A stretch of 64,000 nucleotides of DNA from the NCBI RefSeq assembly GCF_902459765.1, contig NZ_CABPSP010000013.1, positions 124,001 to 188,000 on the forward strand. The letters run 5' to 3'. The notes under the pieces are model-generated. The model did no database searches and had not been told where the DNA came from. It saw nothing but the letters and a program-made list of their open reading frames with translations. Below, piece after piece: positions 23,866 to 31,400 of this stretch. The DNA comes from Pandoraea anapnoica (lineage in GTDB: Bacteria > Pseudomonadota > Gammaproteobacteria > Burkholderiales > Burkholderiaceae). The number at the start of each line of letters is the position of its first letter. Positions within the stretch are counted from its first letter, which is position 1. Position numbers and translations under genes: made by a program.

Positions 23866-25539
23866 CTATCGGGGGTTCGAATCCCCCTCTCTCCGCCAAT
23901 TGCTCATAAACGAGGGCACCGTAGGTATGGCAGCCCTTGTGTGTGCTAGAGCGGCCTCCAAAACCCCGAGGTTTGGCCCAGATACGCTGACTTCGTCCGC
24001 GTAGACTCGAATCTCCCCCACCACCAAGTGCATAAAGGCTCTCGCGTCTTCGCTGCCAGGGCTCTCCAGTAGAGCTATTGCCGCGGCGCGGAATGTGCGG
24101 ACGTCGATGTTGTTAGCGATGTTCGCAGGCAGAGCAACGGGGACCTTGAGGCTGTTCAGCTTTACAGTTAACCCCTTCAACTCGTCCTGCCAAGACTGGA
24201 TGCGCCCGCCCAGACTACCATCGATTCTCACCTTCTCATCCTCGATGAGCCTATAGAGGTTGGTGAGTTTTCGCTCGACTTTCGCTTTCGCGTCGGCAAT
24301 CTGGCGGTGCTCTGTACCCTGGTCGTTCGCAAGGCGGTCCGCGTGGGTACAGCAGTCATCGAGAATTGTCTTTAGCCTACACTCGGTCAGAACGTGCTCC
24401 ACAACAGTTCTGAGAATCATCTTCTCAAAGCGGTCATAGGGAACATTCGGGCTGCTACAAATTGAGCCAGAAATCATATGACGCCTACTGCACTTTAGGT
24501 AGCGATAGTGGCCGCTCTTTCCCGTAACAATTTGCATCGAAGATTGGCAGTACCCACAATGGCAGAGACCTGTGAGCAATGTTCTGGGTGTCACGTGCAA
24601 TGGAGGGGTATTTCGTGGAGCTCGAGCTGCTCGCGTTCCTTCCACTCGCTGGAATCGCTCCTTTTCAATGATAACGGGCACCGGAACTGATACAACCGAG
24701 TCGTCGTCTTGGTCTAAGGCTATTCCGTCGCTGTCCCGTGGCGTAGTGTCCCGATTGTGAAGCTTCCATCGCGCACCGAATTCGAAAACGCCCGTATAAA
24801 CCGGGTCGCTTAGTACTTTCTGAATCTTTTGGACCCTCCAAAGCTGGCCGCGGCACAGACACTTCGCGTTCAGGCACTCAGCAATCTTCTTCATGCCCAT
24901 TGCAGCGGGTCCACGGACACCTTCGTAGAGGTCAAAAATCTCGCGCACTATCGCTGTTTCGTCCTCGTCTAGAACCAGGATTTTCCGATAGCCTGTGCGT
25001 CCAATGACTTTGGTCTCCGCAGTTTTGTAGCCGTATGGTGGCCGGCTGCCATTGAAAAATCCCCGCAGCGCATTTTCCCTGAGAGCGCGTTTCACATGTT
25101 TCGAGTTCTCGGCCGAATTCATTTCGTCAACCAAACCGTAGAACAGGGTGACAAAACGGCCAATTGGACTATCGTCAACATCTTGAGTGACAGAAATGAG
25201 CCTGGTTCCCACCTGACTCAGACTTCGCAAATAAAGTGCTAGGTCAGTTACATTTCTGAATGCCCTCGAGAATGAATGCACGACTATTGCATGAATCTTT
25301 TCCTTGCTATTCATTACATTATGAATCATCTCCTGGAATGCCGGGCGATTGTCGTCTGTCGCAGTTCGACCTTCATCAATGTACTCGTCTGAAACAATGA
25401 ATTCGCGAGCCTCACAATACGCACGCATCCGCTTGAGCTGGTCTGGTATAGAGAGGTCCTTTATCGCTTGTCGCTCGGTGGAAACCCGCGCATACAGGAC
25501 GACAGGACTTGTAGCGTTAGATGCCTTCCGATTTTGCAT
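23866..25539 (-). CDS. Large serine recombinase (integrase)
   Basis: The 557-residue protein has the resolvase/invertase catalytic domain at residues ~10-160 with nucleophile Ser20 in VLYARVSTERQ and the later VVHSFSRAFRNVTDL. It is followed by a recombinase domain (PPYGYKTAETK, DPVYTGVFEFGARWK), a zinc-ribbon region (GLCHCGYCQS, LKCSRRHM) and a coiled coil (IADAKAKVERKLTNLYRLIE). This is the large-serine-integrase plan. The ATG at 25539 has GGGAG eight bases upstream; an in-frame start at 25575 is less likely. The C-terminus NWRREGDSNPR is encoded by the tRNA-Ser 3' fragment read in reverse, so the gene ends inside an attachment site. Confidence 0.92.
   Translation of the reverse strand: MQNRKASNATSPVVLYARVSTERQAIKDLSIPDQLKRMRAYCEAREFIVSDEYIDEGRTATDDNRPAFQEMIHNVMNSKEKIHAIVVHSFSRAFRNVTDLALYLRSLSQVGTRLISVTQDVDDSPIGRFVTLFYGLVDEMNSAENSKHVKRALRENALRGFFNGSRPPYGYKTAETKVIGRTGYRKILVLDEDETAIVREIFDLYEGVRGPAAMGMKKIAECLNAKCLCRGQLWRVQKIQKVLSDPVYTGVFEFGARWKLHNRDTTPRDSDGIALDQDDDSVVSVPVPVIIEKERFQRVEGTRAARAPRNTPPLHVTPRTLLTGLCHCGYCQSSMQIVTGKSGHYRYLKCSRRHMISGSICSSPNVPYDRFEKMILRTVVEHVLTECRLKTILDDCCTHADRLANDQGTEHRQIADAKAKVERKLTNLYRLIEDEKVRIDGSLGGRIQSWQDELKGLTVKLNSLKVPVALPANIANNIDVRTFRAAAIALLESPGSEDARAFMHLVVGEIRVYADEVSVSGPNLGVLEAALAHTRAAIPTVPSFMSNWRREGDSNPR
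23871..23898 (+). other. 3'-end fragment of tRNA-Ser, attachment-site scar
   Basis: GGGGGTTCGAATCCCCC followed by TCTCTCCGCCA is the T-arm, acceptor strand and CCA of a bacterial tRNA-Ser. The 60 bp before it do not form the rest of a tRNA, so only the 3' end is present. The fragment forms the last codons of the serine recombinase gene read on the opposite strand. It marks a junction of integrated DNA. Confidence 0.8.
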
Positions 25540-25801
25540 GATGGGCTCCCGATTTTTGGCTACACCCAGAGGCAATTCTCTCGATTACCCTCAGCACGAA
25601 ATCTCGAAATTGAGGGTTTTTCTCCAGAAGCGACCAAGTGTCAGTGTTCAAATATATTTCGCAGCGCAATGTCAGCGAATCCGACAGTAGGAAACGCACC
25701 TCAAGCAGTTCCGCGGCGAGCGTGCTCTTGATATGCGCATTGGTCGTGCTCGTATTGTGAGCGAGCTTGTGATTATTGACCGGAGTGATTGTGCTTTCCA
25801 T
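25517..25801 (-). CDS. Small protein overlapping the start of the recombinase gene
   Basis: This 94-residue frame (MESTITPVNNHKLAHNTSTT) ends 23 bp inside the recombinase gene and is read in the same direction, which implies translational coupling. The C-terminal half is helical (ELLEVRFLLSDSLTLRCEIY). I do not recognise it. Size, position and coupling would suit a recombination directionality factor or a regulator of the recombinase, but that is inference. A modest AGG-containing box precedes the ATG. It is the last frame before a long AT-rich gap. Confidence 0.5.
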   Translation of the reverse strand: MESTITPVNNHKLAHNTSTTNAHIKSTLAAELLEVRFLLSDSLTLRCEIYLNTDTWSLLEKNPQFRDFVLRVIERIASGCSQKSGAHHAKSEGI

Positions 25802-26549
25802 CTGGAGGCTTGCCTATGCGTTCGCAAGGTCTTTGCAACCAATCCCGATGGCTTTCATGGAACCTTATGCCGCCATAGCCCCAGAAAATCCATCTAAATA
25901 ATTTTATAAAAATACAATTGAATTTTATTATTCAAAATCCCAGAGTCAAGATTGTTTTTTGTTTAAAAACAATGATTTATCGATATAGTGATGTGTTGAG
26001 AAAAATTGATTTTTCGCTACACGCGGACAAGCCCAATTGTTAACTAAATGGAATTCGCAAAACTAATGCATTGAAAATAACTTGTTGGATATGATTTGGC
26101 GCGGATTGCATGACTCTCGCATCACTTATATTTTCCAACCATGCAGGAAGAAATTCCCACTAATGGTATAGCGTAAAAATGCAACATCGGAAGTTGAAAT
26201 TGTCGGAGGATGGGGCGAGATATTTTGAAGTTTTATTTGTCGTAACACCTGAAACTCGTTCGCCGGGAAGCCGAATGCGAAATTATGGCGAAAGATGAAA
26301 AAATTGGCGGAGTCGGATGGACCTAATTCGTCTCGTTACATCCCCCTCGTACAAATTTTGCCCGGAGGATTCCGGCGGCGAGGCTACTTTCGGCCATCAC
26401 ACCGTCTCGGCGTTGGAGGCGTAAATGTGCCTCTTAATGAGAGAAATCTCTTGCAAGGGGTGAATTTGTGCCGCTTACGACGATGCACGGGGTAATCACA
26501 TAAGGTTGATGCGGTTGAGTTCGTTGCGGACTCGACCTATACCAGTTGG
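25802..26549. other. AT-rich intergenic region
   Basis: About 750 bp with no convincing gene. The stretch 25880-26240 is conspicuously AT-rich for this chromosome, with runs such as TTTATAAAAATACAATTG and a poly-T/A stretch near 25950. It probably holds the promoters for the recombinase operon and perhaps an H-NS-type silencing target. A 66-codon frame at 26295-26495 lacks supporting signals. Confidence 0.7.
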
Positions 26550-26567
26550 ATGTTGGCCAAGGAGCCG

Positions 26568-27236
26568 ATGGTGAACCACCCCGCTACTATCGAGGGCCCT
26601 GCGGTACCTCTCAGCACGGACGCCGAAGATGCGCTGCGTAGTGCTGTTGGAGCTGCATCCATGCTCGGACCGGAAAAGGCCAAGGCGTTGCTCGCGCTGT
26701 CAGACGCGCAGTTGGGGAGCCTGTTCAAACTTGGCATCTCGCAGGTCATTGACTTTGCCGAACTGGTAACGTTCGGCCGCGAGGCGCCGGCCGACCGCAA
26801 CGCAAAAAGGGCTGGGCGAGGAAAGCTGATTGCCCCGCAAACAACTGGAAATAGCGCCCCGGTGGAATTCAAGCGCCATGCCTTACCTGCACGGCAGGCT
26901 CTGGTCGACTCAAGCCAGCTACTGCCCGCCGCGACAATCTGGAAAGGCCTGGAGGTGACTCGGCAAGCCCTCAACAGGGCTGTCACCACGGGCCGTATCT
27001 TCACAGTCGACGTCGGCGCGACTCGGTACTATCCAGCCTTCTATCTGGCGGGCGATGTCGACCGGAAGACGCTCGCGAAGGTGACGCAGCTGCTAGGCAG
27101 CTTGCCCGGATGGAGCAAATGGCAGTTCTTCACGACACCCAAGGCGTCGCTGGGCAACATTACTCCCCTCAAAGCGCTGTCGCGCGGGAAGGTTGAGCAG
27201 GTCGCAAAGGCCGCCGCGGCTTTTGCGGAACGATAG
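26568..27236 (+). CDS. Orphan antitoxin-like protein (MbcA/ParS-like C-terminus?)
   Basis: The product is 222 residues from an ATG preceded by AAGGAG (short spacing); another ATG at 26550 adds six residues. The C-terminal ~55 residues (LGSLPGWSKWQFFTTPKASL, then ITPLKALSRGKVEQVAKAAA) resemble the domain of Xre/MbcA/ParS antitoxins that binds RES-type toxins, where a 'TPLxALxxGxxExVxxAA' pattern is usual. A middle segment (LEVTRQALNRAVTTGRIFTV) looks like a helix-turn-helix. No RES toxin gene lies next to it. It could be an orphan antitoxin or a regulator; the family assignment is tentative. Confidence 0.6.
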   Translation: MVNHPATIEGPAVPLSTDAEDALRSAVGAASMLGPEKAKALLALSDAQLGSLFKLGISQVIDFAELVTFGREAPADRNAKRAGRGKLIAPQTTGNSAPVEFKRHALPARQALVDSSQLLPAATIWKGLEVTRQALNRAVTTGRIFTVDVGATRYYPAFYLAGDVDRKTLAKVTQLLGSLPGWSKWQFFTTPKASLGNITPLKALSRGKVEQVAKAAAAFAER

Positions 27237-27355
27237 GAACTGCCCTTGACGTTGCCCTGAGCCCCAGTTTCTCCGACGGACGCCTTTACAGGTCATGCTC
27301 GGGTCAAGGTATCGCGAATACTCGTCTCGATGAGGTCAGCTGTCCCGGCAGGTAT

Positions 27356-27685
27356 TCAGGCTGGCTTCTTACGTCGTGGCTTGCTAGCCCGCTGCCGGGG
27401 AGACGCAGTTCGAGTCAACGTGAGTGGATTGATTGTCGGGACCGGAGCAATCGTTTCCAGCCACTGCTCGCGCCCAAGGGAGCGCACAACCAGGATAAGT
27501 GTACGCAACGATGAGCCGCTGCCACTCTCGAGATTCCGCAGGGTGCGAACGCTGATACCCGCTCTCTCAGAAAGCGTTGCTTGGTCCAGATTTCGGTGTA
27601 TCCGGAGCGTCTTCAAGCGCTCCCCTAGCTTCGCTTCAATCTCGGCCGGAGTTCGATGCCTTTGGGTATTGTTCGTCGTATTCAC
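27356..27685 (-). CDS. XRE-family transcriptional regulator (HipB-like, solitary)
   Basis: The protein has a clear helix-turn-helix of the Cro/C1 type (LKTLRIHRNLDQATLSERAG ISVRTLRNLESG, residues ~25-60) and a proline-rich basic C-terminus (RQRASKPRRKKPA) typical of HipB-like regulators that precede hipA genes. No hipA-like gene follows; the next gene is convergent and different. I favour the GTG at 27685 because GGAGG lies five bases before it; an ATG at 27697 has no well-placed ribosome binding site. A TGCCG-N5-CGGCA palindrome 77 bp upstream may be its operator. Confidence 0.82.
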   Translation of the reverse strand: MNTTNNTQRHRTPAEIEAKLGERLKTLRIHRNLDQATLSERAGISVRTLRNLESGSGSSLRTLILVVRSLGREQWLETIAPVPTINPLTLTRTASPRQRASKPRRKKPA

Positions 27686-27761
27686 ATCTTCCTCCATCTT
27701 CCACGGCGTCTTGCATCAACCGGCAACATTGCTCCTCTTAACACCAAAAATTGCCGACAAG

Positions 27762-27776
27762 CGGCAGACTGTTGCC
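27762..27776. promoter_or_regulatory. Probable operator of the XRE regulator
   Basis: A perfect TGCCG-ACAAG-CGGCA palindrome lies upstream of the XRE gene, with a further TTGCCG half-site at 27782. Autoregulators of this family usually bind such dyads in their own promoter. No binding evidence is available. Confidence 0.5.
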
Positions 27777-28414
27777 GATTGTTGCGAGGCACATGGTCAA
27801 TGCAGAACCAGAAAGTCCATCTCCTGGCTGACGCCGTTTCCTAAGGGGGGTGAACGTGGCTTGGCACTGAACGCTACCCTTGTTCGTGATGTTGACCTTG
27901 AGCCATTCGAAAAATACAAAATCAGTGAGCCGACGAATTTTCAATTATTCAAGAAGTGAAGTGTGCGTCGTATGCCGAAGTCAAGTTGTCAGGGCACTTC
28001 ACCTAGATGCCTTGTTTTGAGCGTGCGCAGAACTGTAGCGTTCCGGGCATGTAGGGCAAGATTCGCACCCGATGGAATCTCGGCATGGCGCCAACACTGA
28101 ATTCCCGTAATCAACGCGGATTGAATCTTCACGTTTGATGGGCACCACCTGGTGTACTACCTGCCGAGAATTTGGCAATTGTTGGCGTTACAATTACGGT
28201 ACATTTTCGGTGGCTAAATTTATAAGAACGCGAATCCGACTCCCCTAACCTCCGCGCTACGTTGGATATGGGTGAGTTGACCTGACTAGCCGTGCGGAAG
28301 GAGCCGAGAGCGACTGCAAATTTCGTTGAGATGCTCTTTCGGTAACACTGCGGAGAACAAGGTATTGCGTTCTGGCTAAGTGGCCACCAAGCAGTCAGGG
28401 CACCCGGGGGGGAG
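27777..28414. other. Intergenic region upstream of the defence-like operon
   Basis: About 640 bp without a convincing gene. The segment 28160-28240 is AT-richer and includes several weak -10-like hexamers (TACAAT, TATAAG), a possible place for the promoter of the operon starting at 28415. I see no strong -35/-10 pair with correct spacing and no terminator. Confidence 0.5.
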
Positions 28415-31400
28415 ATGGACGTCTTTCAATTTCGCGAGCGCATTGTCGCCGAGTACGAACAGTTCACTCGCAGCTTCACGCGTATCCGAGCGGACGATAT
28501 TCGGGACTATGTCGATGAGCAGTACGCCAGTCAGAAGTACTGGCCAGAGCCGCTCATCCAAATCAACCCGAACTTCAAGTCCGGAGGAACGGTCGAGGAG
28601 TTCGTAGCCGCCGGTCAACTTAGCGCCCAGTGCGCCGACATCTTTCGCCTTGGCAAGTCGCCTTCCTCGGCAGGGGTCTCCTTGCCGCTGCACAAGCATC
28701 AAGCGGAAGCCATTGGCCTGGCTGCCGCCGGCGAAAGCTATGTGCTGACCACCGGTACAGGTTCCGGCAAGTCTCTCAGCTACTTCATTCCCGTCGTCGA
28801 CGCATGCCTCAAAGCCAAGGCCACTGACCCGACGCCCAAGACCAGAGCTATCGTCATTTATCCAATGAACGCTCTGGCCAACTCGCAGTTGGAGGAGTTG
28901 AAAAAATTCCTTGGGTCGAATGCGGCGGAGCGGACTGTGACGTTCGGGCGCTACACCGGCCAAGAGTCCGACGAAGAGCGGCAAGCCATGGCCGCGAACC
29001 CGCCCGACATCCTGCTAACGAACTTCATGATGCTCGAACTGCTAATGACCAGGCAGAACGACATCGACAAGGCAGTGATGCGCAATGCCAAGGGCTTGCG
29101 CTTTCTGGTATTGGATGAGCTCCACACCTATCGGGGACGACAGGGTGCGGACGTGGCCTTGCTGGTGCGCCGTGTTCGGGAGGCATTGGCGGAGAACCTT
29201 ATCTGCATCGGTACGTCCGCTACGATGGCTACCGAAGGCACCCAAATGGCAAGAAACGCCATCGTGGCAGACGTTGCTTCGCGGCTATTCGGCACGAGAA
29301 TCCCCGACCGCAACATCATCACGGAGACGCTTCGTCGCACCACGCCGGAAGAAGAGACCATCGCGACGGTCTCGACTCGCTTGGGTAACGCCATTCGCGC
29401 AGGTATTCCAGAGCAGACTGACTTTGCTTCACTGGCATCGCATCCGGTGTCGGTCTGGGTAGAGCTGACCCTCGGCCTAACCTATGAGGATGACAAGCCA
29501 AGGCGCGCACGTCCACGGACATTGGCGGAGGCGGCCCAACTGCTGCATGAGGCATCAAGTGAACCGGTCGGAATCTGCCTAGACTATCTGCAGACGTTCA
29601 TGTTGCTTGCCTACGCCGTCAAGGACGGCGCAGGCAAGTCGCTCTTTGCGTTCAAGCTTCACCAGTTCATTGCCGGTGGCGGCAAGGTCTATGCGACATT
29701 GGAAGCGCCCCGCCACCGCGCCATCACCCTCGAAGGTCAGCAGTTTGTCTCGGGGGACACCAATCGCATCCGTCGCTACTACCACGTCCATTTCTGCCGT
29801 GACTGCGGCCAGGAGTACATGCCCGTATGGGACACCGAGAGTCCGGAGGGGCGTACCTTCAACGTGCGCGGTATTGAGGAGCGGCAGCATGATGATGAAG
29901 AGGTTAAATTTGGCTTCCTGCTTCCTGGTTTGGAGAGCTGGGACCCATCAGACCCAGAGCGATACCCAGAGGGTTGGGTAGAGGAGCGTGCGGATGGCGA
30001 GTGGCGCGTTAAACCCGACAAGCGCAAGTTCATTCCTCAGGCAATCACCGTACGCCCTGATGGCGTTGTTACCGATGGTCTGGGCCTGAGTGCTTGGTTC
30101 ATCCCTGGCGCTTTCCGCTTCTGTCCGGTCTGTGGCACCACCCACACTACGTCCGGCAAGGATGTTCTGCGGCTAACGTCTCTGTCCGGCGAGGGCCGTA
30201 GTTCAGCCACTACGATGTTGACTTTGTCAGCGCTTCGCTACCTCTATGAGCAAGACCAGCAGTTGGACTCGGAGGCGAAGAAGGTCCTAGGTTTTTCCGA
30301 CAACCGACAAGATGCCGCACTGCAGGCGGGGCACTTTAATGACTTCCTGCAAGTGCTCCTGACGCGTTCCGCGTTGCTCTCTGCGGTCCAGAAGTCGCCT
30401 TTGAAGGTTTTGAGCGAGAAAGAGGTTGCCAACGCGGTTTTCGAAGCCTTGGGCTTCCACCGTGATGACCCCGGCGTACGCGCCGAGTACATGCAGCAAC
30501 CAGAGGTCAAAGGCAATACGCGACGCCAAGTGCAGGAGGCCATGCGCGGCATCCTGGGCTACCGCAGCTACTTCGACCTTCGCCGCGGTTGGCGATTCAA
30601 CAACCCCAATCTCGAGCAATTGGGGCTGATTCGCATCGACTACCAGGACATCGACGACCTCGCCGCCGACAGCGACGAATGGGCTGATGCCCCACAGGTG
30701 TTGCAAGCCGCCCGTCCCGCAGAGCGTGCCGCCGTACTACGTACTCTATTTGAATTCATGCGGCAGGGGCTATGCATCGCCACGCGGTATCTCGACCGCA
30801 CTGAGCTGGAGCAATTGCGCACGCAGAGCTACGCAAATCTTTGTGAGCCTTGGGGCTTCACGGAGGACGAGCGCCCGCAACCCGCCAAGTGGTTCGTAAC
30901 GGCACGTCCGCGCGAAGAGACAGACCGCAGAGGCCGACGCCAGAATGTGGATGACTTCCTCATCATCGGCTCCAGCCGCTCTCGTCTTGGAAGAGACCTA
31001 CGCAAAAGCAGCACCTGGGGAGGCGCCAACCCGTATTACAGCCAAATCAACGACCAGACCTATCCAGGTGTTATCGCTGCTTTATTGAAAGCGGCCGAGG
31101 CCTACGGTCTAGTACGCAAAGAAGAGACCGATGTCGGACAAACTGGATGGCAGTTGAATGGAGCGGCTCTCGTTTGGACGGCGGGGTCAGGCCAAAGCGC
31201 CCGACAAGCAGACGACAACCCCTTTTTCCGCGGGCTGTATTGGAACATTGCGGCGCTGCTAGACAGCCCGGTTCATCAGATGTTCGACTTTGAGGCCCGC
31301 GAACACACCGCGCAGGTTGAACAGGAAGACCGTCTGGAGCGCGAAGCCCGCTTCCGCTTCACGGATAAGGACAAGGCCGAGTGGCAAGCCAAGAACGGTA

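Noticed and set aside
23810-23898. Complete tRNA-Ser
   Set aside because: No 5' acceptor strand, D-arm or anticodon arm can be found within 90 bp upstream of the CCA.
26295-26495. 66-codon plus-strand frame in the AT-rich gap
   Set aside because: No recognisable domain, weak start context and isolated position; treated as non-coding.
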